Below, one piece after another: positions 1 to 8,801 of a stretch of 64,000 nucleotides of DNA (positions are counted from its first letter, which is position 1; every line of letters starts with the position of its first letter). The translations under genes were made by a program, and so were the position numbers. This DNA comes from Streptomyces sp. NBC_00102 (GTDB taxonomy: Bacteria; Actinomycetota; Actinomycetes; Streptomycetales; Streptomycetaceae): positions 744,001-808,000 of the forward strand of contig NZ_JAPEMC010000001.1 of the NCBI RefSeq assembly GCF_026343115.1, read 5' to 3'. The notes under the pieces were generated by a model. It had not been told where the DNA came from. It saw only the letters and a program-made list of their open reading frames with translations, and ran no database searches.

Positions 1-379
1 TCTGGCCGACGAGGCCCTTGTCCCAGCCCTGGATGACCATGCCGGCGCCCAGGGTCAGGTCGAACGGGGTCTTGCGGTCGAAGCTGTTGTCGAAGGGCTT
101 CGTCGAGTCCCAGGCCTGGCCGAGGTAGTTGACCTGGACCGCGTCGCCGTTCTTCAGCGTGGCGCCGTCGCCCTTGCTGATGACCGTGGTCTTCAGCTCC
201 TTCGGCGGGTCACCCACGCCCTTGGCGATGGTGGGTTTCTCACCGAACTTGGCACCCGCGGTGATCGCGGGCACGCCGGTCTCGGACGAAGCGGAGTCGG
301 AGGCCTTGTCGTCGCTGCCGCAGGCCGCTGCGGAGAGCAGCAGGAGGGGGACGACGAGAAGGCCGGCAAGTCGGCGCAC
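1..379 (-). CDS. FKBP-type peptidyl-prolyl isomerase lipoprotein, 3' end outside window
   Basis: Only the first 126 codons lie in the window; the gene runs off the left edge. The GTG start gives a classic lipoprotein signal: VRRLAG, a hydrophobic run (LLVVPLLLLSAAA) and the lipobox Cys in AACGS. The exported part contains PAITAGAKFGEKPTI, GDGATLKNGDAVQVNYLGQ and the FKBP core elements FDNSFDR and VIQGWDKGL, which build the rotamase fold that isomerises X-Pro bonds. It is therefore expected to be a membrane-anchored extracytoplasmic folding catalyst. It lies downstream of pafA on the same strand but beyond pafA's hairpin terminator, so it probably has its own promoter between 380 and 560. Confidence 0.88.
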   Translation of the reverse strand, partial: MRRLAGLLVVPLLLLSAAACGSDDKASDSASSETGVPAITAGAKFGEKPTIAKGVGDPPKELKTTVISKGDGATLKNGDAVQVNYLGQAWDSTKPFDNSFDRKTPFDLTLGAGMVIQGWDKGLVGQ

Positions 380-562
380 TGGTTCCTCAGATCTCAGACG
401 ACACGGTCATGGGTCCCGGACACCTTACGGCCTTCCCACGGCGCGAAGCCGGTTCGCGACGCACCGCGACGCGGCCCGGCCGGTCGTCTCCCCCCTGCGT
501 GCGACCGCCGGGCGCCGCGTACGGCGTGGTGTTCGAGTACGCGGCGTGCCGGCGACGGGCGC

Positions 563-602
563 ACGGACAGGCCCCGGAACGGGTGTTCCGGGGCCTGTCC
601 GT
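563..602. terminator. Strong hairpin terminator after pafA
   Basis: An uninterrupted 18-bp inverted repeat (563-580 with 585-602, arm core GGACAGGCCCCGG) with a 4-nt loop lies 44 bp beyond the pafA stop codon. There is no clear U tract, as usual for high-GC actinobacterial terminators. The rest of 380-645 shows no credible gene and should hold the FKBP promoter. Confidence 0.8.
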
Positions 603-645
603 CGGAGCCCGACGACGCGGCGGAGCCGGCGCCGCGCGCGGGACC

Positions 646-2007
646 TCACATGCCCGCGATGAGCTTCTCCACCCGGTCGTCCACCGACCGGAACGGGTCC
701 TTGCACAGCACCGTGCGCTGCGCCTGGTCGTTGAGCTTGAGGTGGACCCAGTCGACGGTGAAGTCCCGCCGCTGCTCCTGCGCCCGCTTGATGAAGTCCC
801 CGCGCAGCCGTGCCCGGGTGGTCTGCGGGGGCACGGACTTGCCCTCGAAGATCTTCAGGTCGTTGCAGATACGGGTGGCCTGGCCCTTGCGCTCCAGGAG
901 GTAGTACAGCCCCCTGCGACGGTGGATGTCGTGGTAGGCGAGGTCTATCTGAGCCACCCTCGGGTGCGACATGGTCATGTTGTGCTTGGCCCGGTACCGC
1001 TCGATGAGCTTGTACTTCATGACCCAGTCGATCTCGGTGGCGATCTTGTCGAGGTCCTCCGCCTCGATCGCGTCCAGGGTGCGGCCCCAGAGTTCGAGGA
1101 CCTGGTCGACGGTGCCGGTGCGGATGCCCCGGCGTTCGACGAAGTCGACCGCCTTGTCGTAGTACTCGCGCTGGATCTCGATGGCCGACGCCTCACGGCC
1201 GCTGGCCAGGCGCACCTTGCGCCGGCCGGTGGTGTCGTGACTGACCTCGCGGATGGCCCGGATCGGGTTCTCCAGCGTCAGGTCGCGCATCACCGTGCCC
1301 GCCTCGATCATGCGGAGCACGAGGTCGGTGGCGCCGACCTTGAGCAGCATGGTCGTCTCGGACATGTTGGAGTCGCCGACGATGACGTGCAGGCGGCGGT
1401 AGCGCTCGGCGTCCGCGTGCGGTTCGTCGCGGGTGTTGATGATCGGACGGGAGCGCGTGGTGGCGGAGCTGACGCCCTCCCAGATGTGCTCGGCACGCTG
1501 GCTCACGCAGTAGACCGCTCCGCGCGGGGTCTGCAGGACCTTGCCCGCGCCGCAGATCAGCTGCCTCGTGACGAGGAACGGAATGAGGATGTCCGCGAGC
1601 CGGGAGAATTCCCCGTGCCGGGCCACGAGGTAGTTCTCGTGGCAGCCGTAGGAGTTGCCCGCTGAGTCGGTGTTGTTCTTGAAGAGATAGACGTCGCCCG
1701 CGATTCCTTCCTCGTGCAGGCGGCGTTCGGCGTCGACGAGCAGACCTTCCAGAATGCGTTCGCCTGCCTTGTCGTGGGTGACAAGCTCAGTGAGGTTGTC
1801 GCATTCGGGAGTTGCGTATTCCGGATGCGAACCCACGTCGAGGTAGAGGCGGGCGCCGTTCCGCAGAAAGACATTGCTGCTGCGGCCCCATGACACGACA
1901 CGGCGGAAGAGGTAGCGCGCCACTTCGTCAGGTGACAGTCGGCGCTGTCCCCTGAACGTGCACGTGACGCCGTACTCGTTCTCCAGCCCGAAAATGCGGC
2001 GGTCCAT
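646..2007 (-). CDS. pafA: Pup--protein ligase PafA
   Basis: 453 aa, full length for PafA. The enzyme activates the C-terminal glutamate of Pup with ATP and links it to lysines of target proteins, marking them for the proteasome. Visible hallmarks of the PafA/Dop carboxylate-amine ligase family are the N-terminal metal-binding GLENEYG (residues 7-13) and [16 protein letters not shown] around Asp57, the expected catalytic base; the loop insertion typical of Dop is absent. The gene starts only 9 nt after the stop of the upstream MFS gene on the same strand, with no obvious ribosome binding site of its own, which suggests co-transcription and translational coupling with the transporter. It is followed by a strong hairpin. 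Confidence 0.97.
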   Translation of the reverse strand: MDRRIFGLENEYGVTCTFRGQRRLSPDEVARYLFRRVVSWGRSSNVFLRNGARLYLDVGSHPEYATPECDNLTELVTHDKAGERILEGLLVDAERRLHEEGIAGDVYLFKNNTDSAGNSYGCHENYLVARHGEFSRLADILIPFLVTRQLICGAGKVLQTPRGAVYCVSQRAEHIWEGVSSATTRSRPIINTRDEPHADAERYRRLHVIVGDSNMSETTMLLKVGATDLVLRMIEAGTVMRDLTLENPIRAIREVSHDTTGRRKVRLASGREASAIEIQREYYDKAVDFVERRGIRTGTVDQVLELWGRTLDAIEAEDLDKIATEIDWVMKYKLIERYRAKHNMTMSHPRVAQIDLAYHDIHRRRGLYYLLERKGQATRICNDLKIFEGKSVPPQTTRARLRGDFIKRAQEQRRDFTVDWVHLKLNDQAQRTVLCKDPFRSVDDRVEKLIAGM

Positions 2008-2016
2008 GACTGAACA

Positions 2017-3279
2017 TTACGCCTTACGGCGTGAGCTGAAACCGGGTTCGACAGCTCCGTTTCGATCATTTTCCCGACCGGCCGCGACGACGCGCTCACG
2101 TGCCGGAACTGCGAGGACCTTTCCGGTGGCCAGCAGAACCACCAGGGCGGCCGCTCCGCCCGCTCCGGCGACGGCGAAACTCCAGGAGGTCCCGCCCAGT
2201 TCGACGGCGGGCCCCGCCAGGGCCGTTCCGGCCGCCGCTCCCACGCCGATGGTGGTCACGAGCCAGGAGAACGCCTCGGTCACGGTGCCCCGGGGCGCGT
2301 GCCGGTCGACCACGATGAAGGAGCAGGCGATGGCCGGCGCGAGGAACACCCCGGCGAGGGCGGCGAGCGCCGTCATCGCGACCACGCCGGGCGTCAGCAC
2401 CAGCGGCAGGTAGCCGAGGGCGAGCAGCGCGACGATAGCGCGGAGCCGGCGCTCGGGGGCACCGGCCCACTGCCGGGCCCCGTACACCGAACCGCCGATC
2501 AGCGCGCCGAGCCCCAGCGCCGCCATCAGCCAGCCGTACACGGACTCGCGGCCCTGGTCGTCGGCGTAGGCGACGCCCGCCACGGTGATCGAGCCGAGAG
2601 CGATCCCGACGAAGAAGAGCGAGCCGAGGAGGGCGAGGAGCCCGGGCGAGCGCAGGGCGCCGAGCCAGTGGGCCTCGCGGGGTGCGGAGCGCCAGGTGCG
2701 GGAGGGCTCGGAGAGGATCACCGAAAGCGCCCCGAGGACTCCGGCGGCGTTCACGACGAGGAGGGCCACCGCGGGCGACCAGAGGGACACCAGCAGGGTC
2801 ACCAGCAGCGGCCCGGCGGTGAACATGACCTCCTGGGCGACCGCGTCCAGGGCGTAGGCGCGGTGCACCCGCTCCTCCCGCTGCCCGAGTACGGACGGCC
2901 AGAGGGCGCGCAGTCCGCCCTCCAGGGGCGGGGTGAACACGCCGGAGACGATGACCGCCGCGTAGGCGAGCGGCAGCGGATCCAGACCCGTGAGGGCCAG
3001 CAGCACCATGCCGAGGGCGGAGACGACCGCCGCCGGGAGCTGCACGCGCGGCTGGCCGTAGAGGTCCACCGCCCGCCCGAGGAGCGGCTGCCCGACCGCC
3101 GTGGCGAGGCCGTACGCGGCGGCGAGGCCGCCGGCCAGTGTGTAGCTGCCGCCCTCGGCCCGGGTGAAGAGCACGATCGCGATGGGGGCGATGCCGTTCG
3201 GCAGCCGTCCGATCAGGGTGCCGGTGAGCAGCCGGGCCGCGTGCCGCTCCCGGAGGATGTCCAGATATCCCGCGGCCAT
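2017..3279 (-). CDS. MFS transporter upstream of pafA
   Basis: 420 aa with about 12 hydrophobic segments and a basic N-terminus (MAAGYLDILRERHAARLLTGTLIGRLPNGIAPIAI is split here only by its first loop). The pattern fits a major facilitator superfamily proton-driven exporter; the substrate is unknown. It is divergent from a LacI regulator and their 175-bp intergenic region carries a palindromic candidate operator, so it is probably controlled by that regulator. The stop codon lies 9 nt before pafA, so the transporter and the Pup ligase are probably on one transcript. From memory the same MFS-pafA arrangement occurs in other Streptomyces. The C-terminal tail (ENDRNGAVEPGFSSRRKA) is hydrophilic. 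Confidence 0.85.
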   Translation of the reverse strand: MAAGYLDILRERHAARLLTGTLIGRLPNGIAPIAIVLFTRAEGGSYTLAGGLAAAYGLATAVGQPLLGRAVDLYGQPRVQLPAAVVSALGMVLLALTGLDPLPLAYAAVIVSGVFTPPLEGGLRALWPSVLGQREERVHRAYALDAVAQEVMFTAGPLLVTLLVSLWSPAVALLVVNAAGVLGALSVILSEPSRTWRSAPREAHWLGALRSPGLLALLGSLFFVGIALGSITVAGVAYADDQGRESVYGWLMAALGLGALIGGSVYGARQWAGAPERRLRAIVALLALGYLPLVLTPGVVAMTALAALAGVFLAPAIACSFIVVDRHAPRGTVTEAFSWLVTTIGVGAAAGTALAGPAVELGGTSWSFAVAGAGGAAALVVLLATGKVLAVPARERVVAAGRENDRNGAVEPGFSSRRKA

Positions 3280-3324
3280 TCCCGCCCCTCTCCCCCGGTC
3301 CGGGCCCGAGCCCGCCCGAGGTTT

Positions 3325-3351
3325 TACGTATAACTTCGAGGTTCATACGTA
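3325..3351. promoter_or_regulatory. Candidate LacI operator between MFS gene and LacI regulator
   Basis: Nested dyad symmetry in an otherwise GC-rich region: outer arms TACGTAT and ATACGTA surround an inner near-palindrome AACTTCGAGGTT, with one extra C before the right arm. It lies 46 bp upstream of the MFS start and 104 bp upstream of the LacI start, so one bound repressor could control both directions. TATAAC inside the site could be a -10 element. Function is inferred from position and symmetry. Confidence 0.55.
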
Positions 3352-3454
3352 CCATGTGCGCAGTCCGCCGGTCCACCGCGCGGCGCAGGTCGCCGTACCG
3401 CCGTACGCCGCCCGGCGGACTCGTCCAGCACCGCACCACCCGCACGGAGGCACA

Positions 3455-4528
3455 GTGAGCAGCCCGTCCCAGCCGGCCCCGGCCCGCCCCACCAGCCGGG
3501 ACGTGGCGCGGGTCGCGGGGGTGTCGCAGGCGACGGTCTCCCTGGTGCTGGGCGGCAAGTGGACCGGCCGGGTCTCCGACGCCACCGCCGAGCGGGTCCG
3601 GGCGAGCGCGCGGGATCTCGGTTACCGCCCCAACCTCGCCGCCCGCAGCCTGCGTATGGGGAAGACCAGGACCGCGCTGCTGGTGGTGCCCGCGCTCACC
3701 CACGAGTTCTTCGCCCGGGTCTACACGGGCGCCGCCTCGGTCGCCGCCGACCACGACTTCGGGGTGGTGCTCTACCCGTCCCCCGACGGCACCGGCCCGG
3801 CGAAGGACCCCTTCGCCAGCGCCCGCGCGGCGCTCGACGGGGTGATCGCCTCGTCCATGGCGACGGAGGCCCTCGGGGCGCTGGGAGACACGGAGTTGCC
3901 ACTGGTGATGCTGGACAGCGACCCGTCCGCCCCGGGAGCCGCGGCCGGGGTGAACCTCGACATCGCCGACGGGATGCGTCAGGTGGCGGAGCATCTGCTC
4001 GCCCTCGGCCACCGCCGTTTCACGCACGTGGCCGCCGCCGTCGACTCGTGGACCTTCGCGGAGCGCGCCCGTGCCCTGCGCGAGGCGCTCGCCGCCGTGC
4101 CCGGCACTTCCCTGCGTACGGTCGCCTCGGCGCTGGAGGTCTCCGGCGGGCTGCGGGCGGCCGAGGCGGCGCTGACCGCGCCGGGGCCCCGGCCGACCGC
4201 GCTGGTCTGCGACGGGGACGTGCTGGCGGCGGGCGCGTGCAAGGCGGCGAGGCGCCTCGGCCTGCGGGTCCCCGACGACCTGTCGGTGTCGGGCTTCGAC
4301 GACCTGGCGCTCGCCACCGCGGTGGAGCCCGAGCTGACCACGGTGGCGCTCCCCGCCGAGCAGGTCGGCGAGCGGGGCATGAGCGCCCTGATCGCCGTGC
4401 TGGAAGGCCGCCCCGTCCGCACCGGCAGCCTGCCGGTGGAGCTGGTCGTACGCGGCTCCACCGCCCCGCCGCCCACGGACGGCTCGCGGTTGACGGCTGA
4501 CGGCTCACGGCTCACGGCTGACGGCTGA
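3455..4528 (+). CDS. LacI-family transcriptional regulator
   Basis: 357 aa from a GTG preceded by CGGAGG (3445-3450); longer in-frame starts would run through the divergent promoter region. The N-terminal helix-turn-helix is SRDVARVAGVSQATVSLVL, followed by the hinge motif YRPNLAARSLRMGKT and a periplasmic-binding-protein-like sensor domain (VVPALTHEFFARVYTG, PTALVCDGDVLAAGA, VSGFDDLALA). It should be a ligand-responsive repressor of the divergent MFS gene and possibly pafA; the inducer is unknown. The last about 16 residues are DGSRLTADG repeats, created by a tandem heptanucleotide repeat that also supplies the stop codon. Confidence 0.9.
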   Translation: MSSPSQPAPARPTSRDVARVAGVSQATVSLVLGGKWTGRVSDATAERVRASARDLGYRPNLAARSLRMGKTRTALLVVPALTHEFFARVYTGAASVAADHDFGVVLYPSPDGTGPAKDPFASARAALDGVIASSMATEALGALGDTELPLVMLDSDPSAPGAAAGVNLDIADGMRQVAEHLLALGHRRFTHVAAAVDSWTFAERARALREALAAVPGTSLRTVASALEVSGGLRAAEAALTAPGPRPTALVCDGDVLAAGACKAARRLGLRVPDDLSVSGFDDLALATAVEPELTTVALPAEQVGERGMSALIAVLEGRPVRTGSLPVELVVRGSTAPPPTDGSRLTADGSRLTADG

Positions 4529-4553
4529 CGGCTGACGGCTGACGGCTGACCGC
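4478..4553 (+). repeat. Tandem TGACGGC heptamer repeat at the end of the LacI gene
   Basis: About ten degenerate copies of a 7-bp unit (TGACGGC, with TCACGGC and TCGCGGT variants). The array encodes the last residues of the LacI regulator, includes its TGA stop and continues beyond it. Because the unit is not a multiple of three and contains TGA in one frame, changes in copy number would change the reading frame and the protein's C-terminus. Confidence 0.8.
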
Positions 4554-4560
4554 TCACACG

Positions 4561-4608
4561 ACCGTGCCCCGGGCCCCGCGTCCGGTGGACGGGGGCCCGG
4601 GGCACGGT
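4561..4608. terminator. Bidirectional terminator between LacI gene and prcA
   Basis: Long inverted repeat (ACCGTGCCCCGGGCCCCG against CGGGGGCCCGGGGCACGGT, one unpaired G) in the gap between convergent genes. It lies 32 bp after the LacI stop and 20 bp after the prcA stop, so it can serve both. Confidence 0.85.
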
Positions 4609-4627
4609 CACGGACCGGCCGCCGGGA

Positions 4628-5413
4628 CTACTCCTCGGCGGACCCGCTCGACTCCTCGGACTCGGTCTCCTCCGTGTCGGACGGAGCGTCCGTGGGGGTG
4701 GTCGCCGCGGCGCCGTCGGCCTCCAGCAGCCGCGCGAGCTGCCGTCCGACGATCCGCTTGAACTTGCGCTGCTGGGGCCGGGTCCGGTCCAGCACCGCGA
4801 CCTCCAGCCGCTCCGCGGGAATCTCCCGCTCGCTGCCGTTGGGGTCGCGGGAGAGCGCCTGGACGGCGAGCTTGAGCGCCTCGGCGAGCGTCATGCCGTC
4901 GCGGTGCCGCTGGTCCAGGAAATTGCTGATCTGCTCGGCGTTCCCGCCGACCGCGACCGATCCGTGCTCGTCGACGATCGAGCCGTCGTGCGGCAGCCGG
5001 TAGATCTGGTCGCCCTCGGGCTCGGCGCCCACCTCGGCGACGACCAGCTCCACCTCGTACGGCTTCTCGGCCGCGCTGGAGAAGATGGTGCCGAGCGTCT
5101 GCGCGTAGACGTTGGCCAGCCCACGGGCCGTCACGTCGTCGCGGTCGTAGGTGTATCCGCGCAGATCGGCGTAGCGCACCCCGCCGATGCGGAGGTTCTC
5201 GTACTCGTTGTACTTGCCGGCGGCGGCGAAGCCGATCCGGTCGTAGATCTCGCTGAACTTGTGCAGCGCACGGGACGGGTTCTCGCCGACGAACACAATG
5301 CCGTCGGCGTACTGCAGCACAACCAGGCTGCGACCGCGGGCGATGCCTTTGCGGGCGTATTCCGCCCGGTCGGCCATGGCCTGCTGGGGTGAGACATAGA
5401 ACGGCGTCGACAC
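4628..5413 (-). CDS. prcA: Proteasome subunit alpha
   Basis: 261 aa alpha-type 20S proteasome subunit. Its heptameric rings cap the beta rings and form the gate that is opened by the ATPase Arc/Mpa. The N-terminus [29 protein letters not shown] is the gating tail and H0 helix typical of alpha subunits; [19 protein letters not shown] follows. No catalytic N-terminal threonine is present, as expected. The C-terminus (about residues 236-261) is a low-complexity Thr/Ser/Glu tail seen in actinobacterial PrcA. It lies 64 bp downstream of prcB on the same strand and is probably in an operon with it. Confidence 0.97.
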   Translation of the reverse strand: MSTPFYVSPQQAMADRAEYARKGIARGRSLVVLQYADGIVFVGENPSRALHKFSEIYDRIGFAAAGKYNEYENLRIGGVRYADLRGYTYDRDDVTARGLANVYAQTLGTIFSSAAEKPYEVELVVAEVGAEPEGDQIYRLPHDGSIVDEHGSVAVGGNAEQISNFLDQRHRDGMTLAEALKLAVQALSRDPNGSEREIPAERLEVAVLDRTRPQQRKFKRIVGRQLARLLEADGAAATTPTDAPSDTEETESEESSGSAEE

Positions 5414-5477
5414 CGGCTATCCGTCCCTTTCTGTCAGTGAGGAGTGCATCTCGAAGTCCCCGGAACTCCGGGCCGGA

Positions 5478-6326
5478 TCAGAGCAGAGCCGCGCGCGGGC
5501 CGTCGGGGTGCTCGAGACGGCGCTCCAGGATCTCCCGGGCGATCGCCGAGGACTCGCCGTCCGACAGCCGGCGGAAGCCCTCCTCGGTGATGACGGTGAC
5601 GATCGGGTAGATGCGGCGCGCCACGTCGGGGCCGCCGGTCGCGGAGTCGTCGTCCGCGGCGTCGTACAGGGCCTGGACGACCAGGGTGAGCGCCTGGGAC
5701 TCCGTCAGGTCCTCGCGGTAGAGCTTCTTCATGGAGCCGCGGGCGAAGAGCGATCCGGAGCCCGTGGAGGCGTATCCGGCGTGCTCCTCCGAGCGGCCTC
5801 CGGTGACGTCGTACGAGAAGATCCGGCCCCGGCCCTTGTCGACGTCGTAGCCGGCGAAGAGGGGGACGACCGCGAGTCCCTGCATGGCCATCGCGAGGTT
5901 GCCGCGGATCATCGTGGAGAGGCGGTTGGCCTTGCCCTCCAGGGAGAGCTGGGCGCCCTCGACCTTCTCGAAGTGCTCCAGCTCCAGCTGGAAGAGCTTG
6001 ACCATCTCCACCGCGAGACCGGCGGTGCCCGCGATACCGACGGCGGAGTACTCGTCGGCCGGGAACACCTTCTCGATGTCGCGCTGGGCGATCATGTTGC
6101 CCATCGTGGCCCGCCGGTCACCGGCGAGCACCACGCCGCCGGGGAACGAGGCCGCGACGATGGTCGTCCCGTGCGGCGCCTCGACGGCGCCCTTGAGGGG
6201 CGGGAGGTTCCGGTTGCCCGGAAGCATCGCGGGTGCGTGGTCGGACAGGAAGTCCATGAACGAGGACGAACCCGGCGTCAGGAACGCAGCTGGTAGACGC
6301 CCGGTGTGACGAGTGTTGGCTTCCAC
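5478..6326 (-). CDS. prcB: Proteasome subunit beta (threonine protease)
   Basis: 282 aa from the GTG at 6326, chosen because CTGGAGGG lies just upstream and the protein then begins [16 protein letters not shown], the family start; a longer frame adds 29 unrelated residues. Residues 1-53 are the propeptide; cleavage before Thr54 ([13 protein letters not shown]) would expose the nucleophile. Lys near GDRRATMGN and the [10 protein letters not shown] segment belong to the NTN-hydrolase fold. It forms the inner rings of the 20S core and degrades pupylated proteins delivered by Arc. It ends in GPRAALL. It lies in the order pup-prcB-prcA, all on the minus strand. Confidence 0.97.
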   Translation of the reverse strand: MEANTRHTGRLPAAFLTPGSSSFMDFLSDHAPAMLPGNRNLPPLKGAVEAPHGTTIVAASFPGGVVLAGDRRATMGNMIAQRDIEKVFPADEYSAVGIAGTAGLAVEMVKLFQLELEHFEKVEGAQLSLEGKANRLSTMIRGNLAMAMQGLAVVPLFAGYDVDKGRGRIFSYDVTGGRSEEHAGYASTGSGSLFARGSMKKLYREDLTESQALTLVVQALYDAADDDSATGGPDVARRIYPIVTVITEEGFRRLSDGESSAIAREILERRLEHPDGPRAALL

Positions 6327-6662
6327 GCGTTTCCCTCCAGGTATGCATGCGACGGCCCGCCGGGGTCGGGATGGACGCCCGATGCGCCGATGGCCGGTGT
6401 GCGGTTGAAGCACGGTACGTCACGGACCCTACCCGCCCGGTGGCGGTGATCCACCTGTGCGGGTGAAGCGGCCGGCGGTCCTGCCCGTCGCCCGGCCGCT
6501 CCCCCGCGACGGCCCTGCCGCCGCCGGTGACCTCCCGGTCAGCGGCGGCGTGCGTCAGCGAAGCCGGTCCGGCGGTTCAGGGCGCCGGGCGCCCGCTCAC
6601 CGCCGGTGGCCACCACACGGAACACGTGTCCGGAACGCTGTCCGGAACGGAGTCCGCGCGGA
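6327..6662. other. Intergenic region between pup and prcB without a supported gene
   Basis: 336 bp separate pup from prcB. No reading frame on either strand has a convincing start, ribosome binding site and protein-like composition. The region holds the prcB ribosome binding site (6334-6339) and a hairpin at 6520-6549. From memory, some Streptomyces carry a small extra gene here; none is visible in this window. Confidence 0.6.
6520..6549. terminator. Hairpin downstream of pup
   Basis: Inverted repeat of 13 bp with one mismatch (GCCGCCGGTGACC at 6520-6532 and GGTCAGCGGCGGC at 6537-6549) and loop TCCC. It lies about 115 bp past the pup stop and may end, or partly attenuate, the pup transcript before prcB. 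Confidence 0.55.
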
Positions 6663-6881
6663 CTACTCCCCGCCCTTCTGTACGAAGCTCCGCACGAAGT
6701 CCTCGGCGTTCTCCTCCAGGACGTCGTCGATCTCGTCCAGGACCGAGTCGACGTCGTCGCTCAGCTTCTCCTGGCGCTCCTTGAGGTCCTCCGAAGCCTG
6801 CGCTTCCTGCGCCTGCTCCTCGGTCTCCTCGGTGGAGCGCGTCGCCTTCTGCTGTCCGCCGCCGGTGTCCTTGGTCGCCAT
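6663..6881 (-). CDS. pup: Prokaryotic ubiquitin-like protein Pup
   Basis: 72 aa, very acidic and rich in Glu, Asp, Gln and Ser, with no hydrophobic core: an intrinsically disordered modifier. The segment KLSDDVDSVLDEIDDVLEENAEDFVRSFVQKGGE matches the conserved half of Pup (shown here in two overlapping parts: KLSDDVDSVLDEIDD and ENAEDFVRSFVQKGGE) that binds the coiled coils of Arc/Mpa. The last codon is GAG (6666-6668), so the gene product ends Gly-Gly-Glu and is directly usable by PafA; the Gly-Gly-Gln form of mycobacteria must first be deamidated by Dop. It lies 128 bp downstream of dop on the same strand. Confidence 0.97.
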   Translation of the reverse strand: MATKDTGGGQQKATRSTEETEEQAQEAQASEDLKERQEKLSDDVDSVLDEIDDVLEENAEDFVRSFVQKGGE

Positions 6882-7009
6882 CTAGCTCACCCCGCTCGGT
6901 TCGAAGCATTCGAAGCTCTTGATCAGACCCTACCCACGGGGTCCGACATCGGCCCGGTACTTTTCCAACGTCCGGGCCCTGTCCCGATCATTCCCCTCCG
7001 GCGGCCCGT

Positions 7010-8521
7010 TCAGCCGCCGGACAGCACCCGGACCAGCTCTTCCGCCGTGCGGCAGCGGTCCAGGAGGTTCTTGACGTGCTCCCGCGTCCCGCGCAGCGGC
7101 TCCATGGTGGGCACCCGTTGCAGAGAGTCATGGCCCGGCAGGTCGAAGATGACCGAGTCCCAGGAGGCGGCGGCCACGTCGTCCGCGTACTGCTCCAGGC
7201 AGCGGCCCCGGAAGTAGGCCCGGGTGTCCTCCGGAGGCTGCGTACGCGCGCGGGAGACGTCGTCCTCGTCCAGCAGGCGCTTCATCCGCCCACCGGCCAC
7301 GAGCCGGTTGTAGAGCCCCTTGTCGGGCCGTACGTCCGCGTACTGGAGGTCGACCAGGTGCAGGCGTGGGGCGTCCCACTCCAGGCCGTCCCGGCGGCGG
7401 TAACCGTCCATGAGGGCCCGCTTGGCCACCCAGTCCAGCTCCCCCGACAGGCTCATCGGGTCGTTCTCCAGGCGGTTGAGCGTGTCCTCCCAGCGCACCA
7501 GGACGTCCCGGGTCTGTTCGTCGGCGTCGGCGCCGTACCGCTCCTCGACGTACTTGCGGGCCAGCTCGAAGTACTCCATCTGGAGCTGCACCGCGGTGAG
7601 TGTCCGGCCGCTGCGGAGCGTGATCAGACGCTGGAGGGACGGGTCGTGCGAGACCTGGTGCAGGGTCCGTACGGGCTGGTCGACGGCGAGGTCGACGTTG
7701 ATGAACCCGTCCTCGATCATCGAGAGGACCAGCGAGGTGGTGCCGAGCTTCAGATAGGTCGAGATCTCGGAGAGGTTGGCGTCGCCGATGATGACGTGCA
7801 GCCTGCGGTACTTCTCCGCGTCGGAGTGCGGCTCGTCGCGGGTGTTGATGATGGGGCGCTTGAGCGTCGTCTCCAGCCCCACCTCCACCTCGAAGTAGTC
7901 GGCGCGCTGGCTGAGCTGGAAGCCGTGGTCGCGGCCGTCCTGCCCGATGCCGACCCGGCCGGCTCCGGTGACGACCTGACGGCTGACGAAGAACGGGGTC
8001 AGGTGGCGCACGATGTCCGAGAAGGGGGTGTCCCGTCTCATCAGGTAGTTCTCGTGCGTGCCGTAGGAGGCGCCCTTGTTGTCGGTGTTGTTCTTGTAGA
8101 GGTGGATCGGCTGGGCGCCGGGAATGGCGGCGGCCAGTTCGGCGGCCTCGGCCATGACGCGCTCGCCGGCCTTGTCCCAGAGGACGGCGTCCCGGGGATT
8201 GGTGATCTCCGGGGAGCTGTACTCGGGGTGCGCGTGGTCGACGTAGAGGCGGGCGCCGTTGGTCAGGATGACGTTGGCCAGGCCGATGTCCTCGTCGGTG
8301 AGCTGGCTGGAGTCGGCGGTCTCGCGGGCGAGGTCGAAGCCTCGCGCGTCCCGCAGCGGATTCTCCTCCTCGAAGTCCCAGCGGGCACGGCGCGCCCGGT
8401 GCATCGCCGCCGCGTAGGCGTTGACGATCTGGGACGAGGTGAGCATGGCATTGGCGTTGGGGTGGCCGGGGACGGAGATTCCGTACTCCGTCTCGATGCC
8501 CATTACTCGCCGTACGGTCAT
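7010..8521 (-). CDS. dop: Depupylase / Pup deamidase Dop
   Basis: 503 aa, a paralogue of PafA. The N-terminus [19 protein letters not shown] carries the metal-binding glutamates, and [17 protein letters not shown] places the key aspartate near residue 95. Between them, about residues 45-85 ([25 protein letters not shown]) form the Dop-specific loop that distinguishes it from PafA. Dop hydrolyses the isopeptide bond between Pup and its substrate, recycling Pup, and in species with Pup-Gln also deamidates it. Since Pup here already ends in Glu, depupylation should be its main job. It sits between arc and pup on the minus strand. Confidence 0.96.
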   Translation of the reverse strand: MTVRRVMGIETEYGISVPGHPNANAMLTSSQIVNAYAAAMHRARRARWDFEEENPLRDARGFDLARETADSSQLTDEDIGLANVILTNGARLYVDHAHPEYSSPEITNPRDAVLWDKAGERVMAEAAELAAAIPGAQPIHLYKNNTDNKGASYGTHENYLMRRDTPFSDIVRHLTPFFVSRQVVTGAGRVGIGQDGRDHGFQLSQRADYFEVEVGLETTLKRPIINTRDEPHSDAEKYRRLHVIIGDANLSEISTYLKLGTTSLVLSMIEDGFINVDLAVDQPVRTLHQVSHDPSLQRLITLRSGRTLTAVQLQMEYFELARKYVEERYGADADEQTRDVLVRWEDTLNRLENDPMSLSGELDWVAKRALMDGYRRRDGLEWDAPRLHLVDLQYADVRPDKGLYNRLVAGGRMKRLLDEDDVSRARTQPPEDTRAYFRGRCLEQYADDVAAASWDSVIFDLPGHDSLQRVPTMEPLRGTREHVKNLLDRCRTAEELVRVLSGG

Positions 8522-8753
8522 GCGGCCCTCCTTGCCCGGCGCCGTCCCCTCCGGGAACGGCGCTCAAGTACCGCTGCTTGTCCGGTTGAGTGCGCGGTCG
8601 TCCGGCCCCGCACTGCGCGGTCGGCGGTACGTCAGAGCCTAGAGCGCCTCCGCCCCGGTGGGGAGATCCATTACGTCTTTGTTCTGATGCGGCGCGGATG
8701 CGGCGCGGATGAGGTGCGGAAACCGCGCGGATAGGGCGGCGGCTCCGGGGAAA

Positions 8754-8796
8754 ACAGCCGGCTGCGGTTGCCCGGTGGGGCAGCCGCAGCCGGTCC
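8754..8796 (-). terminator. Terminator of arc
   Basis: Perfect 10-bp stem (CCGGCTGCGG at 8758-8767 with CCGCAGCCGG at 8784-8793) lying just past the arc stop codon. Read on the minus strand it is followed by TTTT, giving a textbook intrinsic terminator, unusual in this GC-rich context. It separates arc from dop, so dop needs a promoter in 8522-8750. Confidence 0.85.
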
Positions 8797-8801
8797 GCTC
8801 G

